Numbered from the stretch's first letter, positions 54,349-64,000 are shown. The stretch: 64,000 bases of DNA from a bacterium (GCA_024206195.1 JAAGZO010000387.1:1-64000), one strand, 5' to 3'. Translations and numbers: made by a program. Notes: a model not told the origin generated them from the sequence alone.

Positions 54349-56569
54349 CCCTGCCTCCTCGCGTTATAACAAAATCCCTTTTTCTACCTGCCTTTGCATT
54401 TGACATTATATCATGAACATACTTGAATATTGCATCTACAACATCTGTTTGCGTAACAATTCCAACAAGAACCTTGTTTTGTAAAACTGGCAGTCTTCTG
54501 AATTTTTTCTCAATCATGATCGCATTTGCCTCAAAAATATTGAGGTTTTTTTCTATGCTGACTACTGGTGACTTCATCACATTGCATATCTTAAGTTTTT
54601 TGACATAAAGAGGGTTGGCTGCAATCTCATTCAGGATATCTCTGTCTGTGACTATTCCAATCGGCTTATTTTTGTCCATAACAACAACACAGCTTACATC
54701 ATTTGAATTCATCCTTTTTTTCGCTTCAATAAGACTGTCATTCTTTTGCATGCAAACAACATTCTTTGTCATTATAGTGCTTACATTTGGTGTATTCTCT
54801 GCTTCAATTACAACATTGGATGCCATTTCCTTAAGGGCTCGTGCAACGTGCGTCTGCGTAAGTATCCCCTCAACCTTTTTGTTTTTCAGAACCGCAAGAC
54901 TTCTTGTATTATTTTTTCTCATCAGCTCGTGCGCCTCAGAAATTGTTGAAGACATCTCTAGTCCAAAAACTGACAATGAATTCGCAACTGTTACACCATC
55001 TTCTGGCTTCTTGTTTTTTATTATCATGTCATTAACAAAATTCTTCTCTGTAATGGTGCCAATTGGAAATCCTGCTTTTGTAATAACAACGCTGCCAACA
55101 TCTCTTTGCGTGAGTGCAGCTGCAACATCCTTCATTGTTTGCTTATAATCTATATTTACTGGCTTTCTTGTTTCAAAATCCTTGATATACTGTTGCGTTG
55201 CCTTGTGCAATGTTTTGTAGAAATCCTCCTCTATCAGAACCCTCCTTCTTTTTATGCCTTTGTACACCACATATGATGCAAACAGTATTGCAACTAATCC
55301 AATAATGCTGTAAATGGTGCTTTTTTTGCTTTTGGCTTTATCACCCAATCCAGACATAAAAAGCCCTGTGCTGTTAATTACTCTGCTAAATAATGGTGGC
55401 TTTTTTTCTTCTTCTTTTTCTGTTCCCTTTTCACCATACAAAACCTGACTATCAGTTACCCTTATTGGTTCTCCTGGCTTTGCCTTAACACGCTTTGTTT
55501 CTGAATCAAGCTCAGGTGTTGTTATGCTTATTGTTGAGTCTGGCTCAGCCTTTATTTCACCTTCATTAAACATATAATACCCTGCTAATGCTTCATCTCC
55601 AAGCTCAACTGCCTCTTCTTCTGTTAAGGTCTCTACTGTTTTTTCGTGTTCATCTCCTTCGCTGTCTGTCCACTCTGCAGTCACCTCTGCATTCTCTATA
55701 GGGTTGCCCGCTTCATCAACAACGCTTCCATAGATTGATGTTGGAAAAACAGATTGTGTTGGATCCTCAAATACTGATCCTTGCTCCGAAGGTTCCCAAT
55801 CCTCTGGAATATCAGAAGGTTCACCTGGCTGACCCGAACTTCCAGCAGTTGGCTCTGTTGGCTCTCCTGAAGCACCGGTTGTAAGATAACCTCCTGTTTC
55901 AAATGAGTAATAGTTTCCATTATTGTCATCTACTGCCTCATTTCCATCAGCATCCTTTGCAGCAACCTCAAAAAGATATCTTTTGTAAGTCTGAATTTTC
56001 TTTGGGTTAATCGTGTGCTTTGTGCCCATGTTTGTTTTATCTGTGTTTATTACACCAATTTCATCATCCCAGTAGCGTAGCTCTCCTACTGCCAGTTCAT
56101 TTGTTGTCCATCTTATGACAATTGGTTTGTCCTCTGCTAATTGTATTGTTACAGCGCTTATTTCAGGAGGCGTTGTATCTGTTCCTGTGGGTATGATCAA
56201 TACTCCCTGCATAATATCTCCCCCAGGATCTGCACTAAGTGTATCAGAATTTGCTGCTCCTGCTGCTGTAACTGTTATTTCTGTCCCTGACTTTGCTTTT
56301 ACATAACCTTTGTTAAATAAGTAGTAGCCGACAAGATTTGGTGAACCTAATGCATCTGCTTCCTCTGCGGTTAGTGTTGTGGTTGTGGTTGTCTGGCTAT
56401 TTCCATTATTATCAATCCAGTTTGCAATAACACTAACTCCTTCTGCAAGAGAATTATCAGAGTTCGTTACCTTTCCATAAAAGGTTGTTGGCAGCGCTGG
56501 CTGTGTAGAAGCACACACAGCTGCGCTGACAACTACTAATAACACTAAATATAAAACCTCTTTTTTCAT
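54338..56569 (-). CDS. Receptor-like membrane protein with four CBS domains
   Basis: This 743-residue protein has a signal peptide (1-20), two copies of a PTTFYG-[KS]-V domain (about 27-115 and 270-365; W-x-D-x-x-G-[ND], LVGYYLFN-type motif) and an FnIII-like domain between them. A Pro/Glu linker, one TM (about 414-440) and four CBS domains (about 455-735) follow as two Bateman pairs (QRDVGSVVITKAGFPIGTITEKNF; VSCVVVMDKNKPIGIVTDRDI; RRLPVLQNKVLVGIVTQTDV). CBS pairs usually bind adenine nucleotides, so it could pass energy status or a ligand signal across the membrane to the ATPase encoded 11 nt into its 3' end. The third PTTFYG copy is in the upstream FnIII protein. Confidence 0.82.
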   Translation of the reverse strand: MKKEVLYLVLLVVVSAAVCASTQPALPTTFYGKVTNSDNSLAEGVSVIANWIDNNGNSQTTTTTTLTAEEADALGSPNLVGYYLFNKGYVKAKSGTEITVTAAGAANSDTLSADPGGDIMQGVLIIPTGTDTTPPEISAVTIQLAEDKPIVIRWTTNELAVGELRYWDDEIGVINTDKTNMGTKHTINPKKIQTYKRYLFEVAAKDADGNEAVDDNNGNYYSFETGGYLTTGASGEPTEPTAGSSGQPGEPSDIPEDWEPSEQGSVFEDPTQSVFPTSIYGSVVDEAGNPIENAEVTAEWTDSEGDEHEKTVETLTEEEAVELGDEALAGYYMFNEGEIKAEPDSTISITTPELDSETKRVKAKPGEPIRVTDSQVLYGEKGTEKEEEKKPPLFSRVINSTGLFMSGLGDKAKSKKSTIYSIIGLVAILFASYVVYKGIKRRRVLIEEDFYKTLHKATQQYIKDFETRKPVNIDYKQTMKDVAAALTQRDVGSVVITKAGFPIGTITEKNFVNDMIIKNKKPEDGVTVANSLSVFGLEMSSTISEAHELMRKNNTRSLAVLKNKKVEGILTQTHVARALKEMASNVVIEAENTPNVSTIMTKNVVCMQKNDSLIEAKKRMNSNDVSCVVVMDKNKPIGIVTDRDILNEIAANPLYVKKLKICNVMKSPVVSIEKNLNIFEANAIMIEKKFRRLPVLQNKVLVGIVTQTDVVDAIFKYVHDIMSNAKAGRKRDFVITRGGRDES

Positions 56570-56570
56570 A

Positions 56571-59500
56571 TTATGGACTCCATGTACGTTGTTCGATCAT
56601 GTCAATCATGTAGCCTTCTCCTGGCCTCATTGTTGTAATTGTATTCGGTTCGTATACACTTGGCACTGTTCTGTATACATCCCACTTATCTGCGGTTATA
56701 TTGTAAGCATAAAGCTTATAGAACTGGTTTCCAAGAGATGCCAATGCTGTTTCTACTGGCTTTTCTGTTGTATATGGATAGCCAATAAAGTTCCAGTTCT
56801 CTGCAAGATCCAGGTTATATGAAGGTACTTGTGCTCCCTGTATTTCCAGCAGTGTGTCGCTTGATGCCTGTATCCAGTAGCCTCTTCCAATATCCATTTC
56901 AAGAAGGTCATTCTGCTGGTCAAACACAGTTCTGTATGGGTTGTATACCTGCCATGCATTTGCTGCACTATTATAATAGTACACTTTACTGTAGCTTCCA
57001 CCAATTGAAGAGAGAACGCTCTCAGTATTCTTATCCATAGGAACTAAAGGAAGTGATACCAGATTCCAGCCTGACATTAGATTCATATTGAAAACCATGT
57101 CGCTTGAGAGATGTATCACCTCTGTCTGCTTTGCTGATCCTGTTTCAATGTTATCATCTAAATCCTTTACTCTGAAATTATAGTCATATATTCCCTCAGC
57201 AGATTCTGTTGTGTCCCATCTGTAGCTGCAGCTTCCGTTTTTTGCTCCCTCTTCAAAGTTGCTGTCTGCAGTTATCCATTCTGTGCAGCTTCCCTGGTAC
57301 ACGCAAACCTCACAGGTCTCAGCTAATCCGCCATGTTCATCATAAACAGCTGCTGAAATAGTAACCGTTCCTGAGGAAGGGCTTCCAACAGCCAAAACAT
57401 TCACACCTGGCTGTGTAAGATCTGCTACAGTTCCTGCCACTGCATTCACATTCTTATCTTCATTTCCTGATTCATCGATACCACTGACTGCATAATAATA
57501 TGTTTCTCCGCTTTCAAGACCAACATCTGAATACGTGGTTCCAGCTGTTGATGCAATCGCAGTCATTGAACCAGTAAAGCTAAAGTCGCTATCTGATCTG
57601 AATATGTTATAGTTCGCTGCATCTGTTTCCTCGTCCCACAAAAGATCTAGTCTTGTCTGTCCTGGAACTGTAACTACATTCAATCCTGTTATCTTCTCAG
57701 GCGGTGTTGTGTCTGGAACAATTGCTCCTTTTGATACTACTGAGTTTTCTTGATTACCGAATGAGTCTACTGCAGTAATTGCATAATAGTATGTGTATCC
57801 ATCAAGCACATCTGAATCTATGTAGCTTGTTGATTGCGAAGTTGCAATAAGTGTTTTTCCTGTTGTATCATTGAATGAAGTTGTATGTCTGTAAATATTG
57901 TAATGCGAGAGATCAGTTGCTGCGCTGGCTTGCCATGTAACACTCAATTTTCTTTCACCTGGAACAGGAAGAACAGATAGTCCTTGGATTGGTGCAGGTG
58001 CTTGTGTGTTTACCCTGAAGTCCACATTCTTTATTCCAATATTGTCTGCAAAATCCGTACAACGAATCCTCAGCTCATTATCACCCTCTATTCCAACGAT
58101 TGTTGTGTTGCTGCTTATTGTTACATTAGCTGCACCATTCAATGAATAAATGCACAGATTAACTGGCTCACTAACAAAGTACTCAAAAGCTATTTCAACC
58201 TGAGAATATGTTGTGTCCTGTGGTGAGATAATGCTTATTGTTGGAGGTATTGTATCGTCTATTGTTGCACTCTTTGAAACTATTGCTTTATCCTCATTTC
58301 CAAGCAAGTCATCTACAGTAACAGCATAGTGATACGTTGCTTCACTTGCAAGTCCTGTATTTGTAAATAACATGACTCCTTTGTTAGTCTCTGTTTTTAT
58401 GAGTGTTGCAGCTGAAACATCACTGAATTGTGAATTTAACCTGTAAATCTTGTAGCTTTTGAAGTCAGATGCTGAACTCTGCTGCCATGAAATCTCAACA
58501 CTTGTTTCCCCAGGAACCTTTTCAACAACAAAGTTAATTGGATCAGGAGGTGTTGTGTCTGTGTTAAAGGAAACTGAATCTGTTCCTGTGTTTCCTGCCC
58601 CATCATTACAATACAGCACAAAATTGTTTGCTCCTTCATCTGCAATAAAGCTCTGACCATTTGAAGCAGTGACATTTGCTCCTCCATTTAGCGAGTAGCC
58701 GCACCAGCTTGTTGCCTCACTCACATAAAAGCTAAGTGTTAAGGTTCTTGTATCATATGTCATGCTTTGTGGCGATGTTAGTGTAACCACAGGCGGTATA
58801 ACATCTGCAACTCTTCCGCTAACAGAAACAACAGATTCATCCTCATTACTACTGTTATCAACAGCAGTAACAGCATAATGGTATGTTGCCTCGCTAACAA
58901 GTCCTGTATCTGTAAAGGTCGTATCAGTCACGTCAGATATTTGACTAATCAGTATTGCATTATAAGTACCTGTGAATGGCCTGCTTAACTTGTATATATT
59001 GTAAGTCTCAAAGTCAAGTGCATCGCTCTGCTGCCAGGACAATTCAAGCTCTGTTTCTCCTGGAACAGTTTCAACATTTAGTCCGGTTATCTTGCCAGGT
59101 GATATAATGTCAGCAACTGTGCCAGCTAGTGGAACAACTGAAGTATTAGCGTTTCCTGCACAATCAGTTGCAACAACCGCATAATAATATGTTTTCTCAC
59201 TCTCAAGACCTGTATCAGTAATGCTTGATCCAACTGTTGCCACATACGTTGCTTGTGATATATCACTAAACATTGAATCTGACCTGTAAAGATTATGGCT
59301 ACATACGGATTCACTGCTCCGCTCCCAGGCAATCCATAAATGGTCTCTGCCAGGTACTGGATCAACATTTGTCATTGTTATTGGACCTGGGGGTGTTGTG
59401 TCAACACTAAAACGTCTAAATGTATCTCCTGTATTACCTGCTTCATCGGTACAGTAAACAGTCACTTTGCTGTGGCTTTCAGGGCACTGCATCTGAGCAC

Positions 59501-62500
59501 TTGTTCCTGTAATAGAAATATTTTCTTCTCCGTTTAGCGAGTATTCACATCCAGCTGTTGCTTCGCTGACAGAAAAGGTCAATAAAACTGTAGGGTCTGG
59601 ATACATTGTTGAAATGGGTGTATGGATTGTTATGATTGGCTCAACAGTATCTGCTACAATACCTTGTACTGCTGCAACATTCTTGTTTTCATTACCGCCA
59701 TTATCAACAGCAGTGACTACATAGTAATATGTTGCTTCGCTAACAAGACCTGAATCAGTATATGTCTTTGTCTGCTTATTTGTTATTGTCTCAACTAAGG
59801 ATGCAGAACCAACATTTGCAAAGTAATTGTTAGACCTATATATATTGTACCTCGCGAAATCACCTGCATCTGACATATCCCATGAGAGATCCAACGAATT
59901 CTGACCTGTAATTGGAGTTACGCTCAGTCCTGTAATTGGATCTGGCGCATCAGTGTCATCAACAACACCAGACACTGAAGATACTCCTGTATTTTCATTG
60001 CTGTATTTATCAACAGCAGTAACAGCATAATAGTACGTTTCTTCACTTGTAAGACCAGAATCTCTGTAACTTACTGAGCTTGTTGTTGTTATTTCTGTCA
60101 TTGATGAAACATCTGTAAATGGCGCATCAGACCTGTAAATCTTGTACTGCGAAAAGTCTCTAGCACTGCTTGCACTCCACGATATATCAAGAGCACCCTG
60201 TCCAGCAACAGTCTGCACAGAAAGACCGCTTATTGCACCAGGCGTGCCTGCGTCAACACCAAAGTTAACACTATCTGATCCTTCATTATCAACAAGATCT
60301 TTGCAGTAAACAACAATAGTATTATCTCCTTCAAGGCCAGTTATTGTTGTTCCTGAAACAACAGCAATCCTTGGCCCGCTGTTCATTGAATACTCGCATC
60401 CAGATACCTCTTCAGTCACATTAAAAGATAACAATACATCCGCTGCATCATAGACTGTTTCTGTTGGAGAAGTGATCGTAACAACTGGGTTGTCAGTATC
60501 TACAACAGTTTCTCCAACAGAAGATACTGCAGTGTTTTCATTGTTGTATTTATCAACAGCAGTAACAGCATAATAATACATTTCTTTGCTTACTAAGCCG
60601 TAATTTCTATAACTTGTTGCGCCTGTTGTTGCTATTGGAGTCATTGATGAAACATCACTGAATGGTGTATCAGACCTATAGATTTTGTAATAATCAAAGT
60701 CTCTAGCACTGCTTGCACTCCATGATAGATCCAATGCGTTTTGACCTGCAACAGTACTCACGCCAAGATTATTTACAACAGTAGGTGTTTCAGTATCAGC
60801 TTCAAAGTCAGCACTGGCAGAACCTTCGTTATCAGACAAATCACTGCAATAAACAGTTACGCTATTATCTCCTTCAAGCGCGTTTAGCGATGCATTAAAC
60901 ATAGCAGGCAATCTTACTCCACCATTCAATGAGAAAGTACATTCACTCACAGGCTCGTCTGTGTCAAACATCAAAGGTACTGTTGCTGTATTATATACTG
61001 TGTCCATTGGAGAGAATATCATAACCTCTGGGTTTACAGTGTCTGCAACAGTTCCTGCAACAGAGGTCACCACTTTATTTTCATTTCCAAACTGATCCTG
61101 CGCAGTCACAGCATAATAGTATGTTTCTTCACTTACAAGGCCCAGGTTCCTGTATGAAGTTGTGCCTAAATTTGATTCAATCCTAATCAAGGTTGCATCT
61201 GAAACAGAAGAGAAGGGTGATGCAGATTTGTAAATCCTGTAGTGTGCAAAGTCAGATGCACTGCTTGCGCTCCACGAAATATCAAGCGCATTTTCTCCTG
61301 AAACTGTCTGCACAGTTGTCACAAGAGCTGGTGGCGGCATTGTGTCTACAGAAAAGTCAACCTCATCAGATCCTGTATTTCCACCATTATCTGTACAGTA
61401 AACAACAATCTCATTTGTTCCCTCTGCTGCTGTGAATGTCTGACCGCTTGAAGCACTGACATTTGCTGCTTGATTCAGCGAGTAACCACACCAGTTTGTT
61501 GCTTCGTCAACATTGAAGCTCAGTGTTATTGTAGCTTCACTATATGTTCTGGCTGTTGGTGAAGTGATTGTAACTGTTGGTGCGATTATATCATCTATTG
61601 TGACCTGTTTTGGCTGAACATTTGTATCCTCATTGCCCAACTCATCAATTACTGTCACCTTATAATTATAGGTTGCACCGCTTGTTAGGTCTGCATCAGT
61701 ATAACTCGTAACAGCACTGTTTGTTATTGTTGCTATCAATTCTTCAGGGCTTGATGACCTGAATATTTTGTAGCTTTCAAAGTCACCTGCTGCACTTTGA
61801 CTCCATGACAGCTGCACTTTTGCCTCTCCAGGAACTGCAACTGCATTGAAATTAACAGGTGTTGGTGCAGTATTATCAGTTGAGACTATTACAGGGGTTC
61901 CTGTTCCTGTGTTTCCTGCTCCATCTGTTACTCTAAAGGATATGCTGTAATCACCATCTTCATAGTTTTCTGTATTCCATTGATATGTGCACTTTCCGCT
62001 CATACTTCCACCAGTGAAATCATTAGAAGCGCTAAGCCAGGTGCAGCTTCCCTGCGTTATGCAAACCTCGCATGACTGGCTTAGCGGTGTTATGTCGTCA
62101 GAGACATTCGCTGACAGCTCCAGAATATCTCTTGACAATGTATGTCTGTTTACGAAAACCAGTGGAGGAGTTATGTCCTCTACTGTGAATGTGACTTGTT
62201 CTTCACTCTCAAGACCTATTGTGTCTCTTGCATAAACAATTAGTGTGTTATCACCGAATGCTGCTGTTATGTTTATGTTTGTATTCTGCAGCTCTGTTAT
62301 TGTCACAGTATCCTGTCCATTAAGGCTGAATCCTGCCCACTCTATGTCCTCATTAACATTGTAGTTAAGGAATAGCTTTGTTGTTGTGTAGCTGGTTTCA
62401 ACTGGCGAGTTTATGGTTATAACAGCGGGTGTAACATCAATTGTTAACAGCCCTGTTGCTTGTATAGCATCCCCGCCTGGACTTGCTATAACATAAGAAT

Positions 62501-64000
62501 CATTTCCAACCATCTTGTTTGTTGACAGTTCTATCGTGCTTCCCTGCTCTGCATTAACATTTCCTTTGTTAAACATATAGTATCCAACAAGGGTTATATC
62601 ACCTAGTGCAAGAGCATCTGCATAATTAAGCGTTGTTTCCTTTGTTTCATGCAGGTCTCCATTTACATCATTCCACCTCGCTGTAACCTCTATGTTTGGT
62701 GCAGGTGTTCCATTTCTGTAGATAACTCTGCCATAGAATGTTGTTGGCATTGCAGGTCTCTTCCTGAACTTTTCTGTTGTGAAATTTATATAAAAAATGC
62801 TTATAGGGTATGATGCTGTATTTCCCATTATGTCTTCTGAAACAACCTTAAGAAGATACTTTGTTGAGTCATTAAGACCTTTTAGTATTACTTCGTGGCT
62901 TAATGAAAGATTATAGTCAGCATAGCTGCTTTCAAGCGCAGGGGTTTCACCATATTTGATCTCTGAACTTGCTGCCTCATTTGTCTGCCATCTTATAATA
63001 GCAGAGGTCTCTCTTACATCAGATAGTACTACATTGGTTATCAAAGGAACGCCCTGTTCTATTGTTGCTGTTGTTTTATAGTAAACATCATTGTTTTCAG
63101 TGCTGCTCCAAACAACATGCTCCTCAGCTGAACTTATTATTTGTGGCTTTGCTGCATTTTCAGCTATCTTTACTCCAGATACAAGATAACTGCCTGTTCC
63201 ATTCAGCTTTATATAATACATGCCGTCTGGCCCATTGAAGACAATGTGCTGCTTTCCACTAGCATCCATTGCAATATCATTCTCTGATACAGAAAAGCCT
63301 GTGAGTATCTTTTCATTGCTTATTGCATCACCGCTCTTTGTTAGCTGTTTGTAGTGCAGTTTTCCATCTAGCCCAGTCCAGATTGTATTTACTGCTGAAC
63401 CAACTGCAATTGCTGGTTCTGAACCTGATGCAATTGCCATTGTTGCATCATCCAATCCACCTGTCTTTTTGTAGTTGATCGCATTGCCACTGTCCTGCCA
63501 AAGAATAAATAGCTCATTTAATGATGAAATTGCATAGCTGTCATAGCTAACTACTTCATTTGAGTATGTAAACTGCTGATCAGGGATTCCTCTGCCACCA
63601 TCATTATCCAGCTTGGTGTAATAGATTTGTTTTTCCCCGCCTCTATCATCAATCCAGAAGAGATGAATATCGCCCTCGGAATCTGTATGTACTCCAGGGG
63701 TTTCTGAAACATAAACATTGTCAGTTATTCTGCTGTTGTGCACAAGCGATGTTCCATTTGAAGATAATTTCTCATAGTAAATCTCCTTGTTTCCGTCCCT
63801 GTCATCCTGCCATGCAATGTGTATATTGCCAAGACTGTCTGTTGTTATTGCAGGACTCAATGAATTGTAAAGATTGCTTGTTATTCTTTGGTCATAGATC
63901 AGTATCTGGCCGCTGCTTGAAAGTTTTGTGTAGTATATCTCATAGTTTCCATCCCTGTTGTCTTGCCATACAAGATGAGTATCACCATTTTCTGCTACTG
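56571..64000 (-). CDS. Very long FnIII/Ig surface protein, 5' end missing
   Basis: The reading frame runs open to the window edge, so the true start lies beyond 64000; a TTG near 63860 is only an internal Leu codon. At least 2475 residues are present. They comprise repeats of a W-Q-D-[DN]-R-D-G-[ND]-x-E-I-Y-Y propeller-like motif, an FnIII-like domain, a PTTFYGRV domain, Ig-like domains and about ten FnIII domains (W-x-x-S-x-A-x-D-F, Y-x-[IL]-[YF]-[KR]-S, T-Y-Y-Y-A-V-T-A) alternating with Ig-like NEG-type units. The end carries two GWNLVSLP/NWNFIGYP-type repeats. No C-terminal anchor is present. It ends one nt before the CBS-protein start, so both come from one mRNA, and they share the PTTFYG domain, suggesting a surface complex. 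Confidence 0.85.
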   Translation of the reverse strand, partial: VAENGDTHLVWQDNRDGNYEIYYTKLSSSGQILIYDQRITSNLYNSLSPAITTDSLGNIHIAWQDDRDGNKEIYYEKLSSNGTSLVHNSRITDNVYVSETPGVHTDSEGDIHLFWIDDRGGEKQIYYTKLDNDGGRGIPDQQFTYSNEVVSYDSYAISSLNELFILWQDSGNAINYKKTGGLDDATMAIASGSEPAIAVGSAVNTIWTGLDGKLHYKQLTKSGDAISNEKILTGFSVSENDIAMDASGKQHIVFNGPDGMYYIKLNGTGSYLVSGVKIAENAAKPQIISSAEEHVVWSSTENNDVYYKTTATIEQGVPLITNVVLSDVRETSAIIRWQTNEAASSEIKYGETPALESSYADYNLSLSHEVILKGLNDSTKYLLKVVSEDIMGNTASYPISIFYINFTTEKFRKRPAMPTTFYGRVIYRNGTPAPNIEVTARWNDVNGDLHETKETTLNYADALALGDITLVGYYMFNKGNVNAEQGSTIELSTNKMVGNDSYVIASPGGDAIQATGLLTIDVTPAVITINSPVETSYTTTKLFLNYNVNEDIEWAGFSLNGQDTVTITELQNTNINITAAFGDNTLIVYARDTIGLESEEQVTFTVEDITPPLVFVNRHTLSRDILELSANVSDDITPLSQSCEVCITQGSCTWLSASNDFTGGSMSGKCTYQWNTENYEDGDYSISFRVTDGAGNTGTGTPVIVSTDNTAPTPVNFNAVAVPGEAKVQLSWSQSAAGDFESYKIFRSSSPEELIATITNSAVTSYTDADLTSGATYNYKVTVIDELGNEDTNVQPKQVTIDDIIAPTVTITSPTARTYSEATITLSFNVDEATNWCGYSLNQAANVSASSGQTFTAAEGTNEIVVYCTDNGGNTGSDEVDFSVDTMPPPALVTTVQTVSGENALDISWSASSASDFAHYRIYKSASPFSSVSDATLIRIESNLGTTSYRNLGLVSEETYYYAVTAQDQFGNENKVVTSVAGTVADTVNPEVMIFSPMDTVYNTATVPLMFDTDEPVSECTFSLNGGVRLPAMFNASLNALEGDNSVTVYCSDLSDNEGSASADFEADTETPTVVNNLGVSTVAGQNALDLSWSASSARDFDYYKIYRSDTPFSDVSSMTPIATTGATSYRNYGLVSKEMYYYAVTAVDKYNNENTAVSSVGETVVDTDNPVVTITSPTETVYDAADVLLSFNVTEEVSGCEYSMNSGPRIAVVSGTTITGLEGDNTIVVYCKDLVDNEGSDSVNFGVDAGTPGAISGLSVQTVAGQGALDISWSASSARDFSQYKIYRSDAPFTDVSSMTEITTTSSVSYRDSGLTSEETYYYAVTAVDKYSNENTGVSSVSGVVDDTDAPDPITGLSVTPITGQNSLDLSWDMSDAGDFARYNIYRSNNYFANVGSASLVETITNKQTKTYTDSGLVSEATYYYVVTAVDNGGNENKNVAAVQGIVADTVEPIITIHTPISTMYPDPTVLLTFSVSEATAGCEYSLNGEENISITGTSAQMQCPESHSKVTVYCTDEAGNTGDTFRRFSVDTTPPGPITMTNVDPVPGRDHLWIAWERSSESVCSHNLYRSDSMFSDISQATYVATVGSSITDTGLESEKTYYYAVVATDCAGNANTSVVPLAGTVADIISPGKITGLNVETVPGETELELSWQQSDALDFETYNIYKLSRPFTGTYNAILISQISDVTDTTFTDTGLVSEATYHYAVTAVDNSSNEDESVVSVSGRVADVIPPVVTLTSPQSMTYDTRTLTLSFYVSEATSWCGYSLNGGANVTASNGQSFIADEGANNFVLYCNDGAGNTGTDSVSFNTDTTPPDPINFVVEKVPGETSVEISWQQSSASDFKSYKIYRLNSQFSDVSAATLIKTETNKGVMLFTNTGLASEATYHYAVTVDDLLGNEDKAIVSKSATIDDTIPPTISIISPQDTTYSQVEIAFEYFVSEPVNLCIYSLNGAANVTISSNTTIVGIEGDNELRIRCTDFADNIGIKNVDFRVNTQAPAPIQGLSVLPVPGERKLSVTWQASAATDLSHYNIYRHTTSFNDTTGKTLIATSQSTSYIDSDVLDGYTYYYAITAVDSFGNQENSVVSKGAIVPDTTPPEKITGLNVVTVPGQTRLDLLWDEETDAANYNIFRSDSDFSFTGSMTAIASTAGTTYSDVGLESGETYYYAVSGIDESGNEDKNVNAVAGTVADLTQPGVNVLAVGSPSSGTVTISAAVYDEHGGLAETCEVCVYQGSCTEWITADSNFEEGAKNGSCSYRWDTTESAEGIYDYNFRVKDLDDNIETGSAKQTEVIHLSSDMVFNMNLMSGWNLVSLPLVPMDKNTESVLSSIGGSYSKVYYYNSAANAWQVYNPYRTVFDQQNDLLEMDIGRGYWIQASSDTLLEIQGAQVPSYNLDLAENWNFIGYPYTTEKPVETALASLGNQFYKLYAYNITADKWDVYRTVPSVYEPNTITTMRPGEGYMIDMIEQRTWSP
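57300..62000 (-). repeat. FnIII/Ig tandem repeat tract
   Basis: Alternating FnIII and Ig-like units recur with a period near 535 bp in the best-conserved part (about 60180, 60715 and 61265). Neighbouring units share long near-identical DNA, for example around the SWSASSARDF coding segment, indicating recent unequal crossing-over. Unit edges are approximate. Confidence 0.7.

Noticed and set aside
63858..63860. Start codon of the long FnIII protein
   Set aside because: The codon is TTG inside an open frame that continues upstream to the window edge with the same propeller-like repeat motif, so it is internal.

Overview
The window looks like a stretch of archaeal chromosome, most likely from a small-genome DPANN-type lineage (Woesearchaeota-like; the lineage is my inference). 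The evidence is archaeal promoter architecture (TTTATATA-type TATA boxes centred about 26-27 nt before ATG or GTG, giving leaderless mRNAs, mixed with GGAGGT-led genes inside operons), extremely frequent N-x-S/T sequons in the secreted proteins, HerA/FtsK-type ATPases, ribbon-helix-helix regulators, a SpoIIM-family membrane protein, and secreted proteins built from Ig-like, FnIII, LamG, DUF2341 and CARDB-like units. I found no tRNA, rRNA, CRISPR array or transposon, and apart from a few regulators no housekeeping gene: almost all 64 kb is devoted to the cell surface.

Layout. (1) 1-9044, mostly + strand: a small unknown protein, an OB-fold-like lipoprotein (minus strand), a four-helix membrane protein, then a leaderless operon of two GH-A-clan-like lipoproteins flanking a TolB-like propeller lipoprotein, a 907-aa surface protein of a type common in bacteria, and a membrane protein whose ectodomain and cytoplasmic tail recur elsewhere in the window. 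(2) 9058-18722, minus strand: lipoproteins, a helical secreted protein, a 659-aa TSP1/cysteine-rich membrane protein, a double-HTH regulator, three short secreted paralogues ending in Y-F-Y-V-E-L-S, another glycoprotein, an LSm/SH3-barrel-like small protein, and a soluble coiled-coil protein. (3) 18915-51004, minus strand: one apparent 32-kb operon made of two overlapping ribbon-helix-helix genes, a 1653-aa transmembrane HerA-like ATPase, two cytoplasmic helical proteins, a 7246-aa giant surface protein and an 1181-aa miniature relative, closed by a GC-rich hairpin plus T-tract. (4) 51176-64000, minus strand: a SpoIIM-like protein, a second HerA-like ATPase with an ectodomain, a CBS-domain receptor-like protein, and a very long FnIII/Ig protein whose 5' end lies outside the window.

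How it fits together. Several modules recur across these genes. A paired Ig-like ectodomain plus one TM is attached to HerA-type ATPases (twice) or to a coiled coil (once). An N-D-F-containing cytoplasmic C-terminal module occurs in three proteins. A C-terminal secreted module ending in F-Y-[VL]-E-[LI] occurs in five secreted proteins, with a divergent version in the ATPase of operon 3. A small helical module is shared by that ATPase and its neighbour. My working hypothesis is a membrane-anchored, ATP-driven surface machine that assembles, displays or retracts giant glycoprotein fibres or adhesins, or moves a substrate such as DNA through them. One of the two ATPases appears to lack the Walker-B glutamate, suggesting an active/inactive pair. 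Repeated operator-like sites suggest coordinated control of operons 2 and 3.
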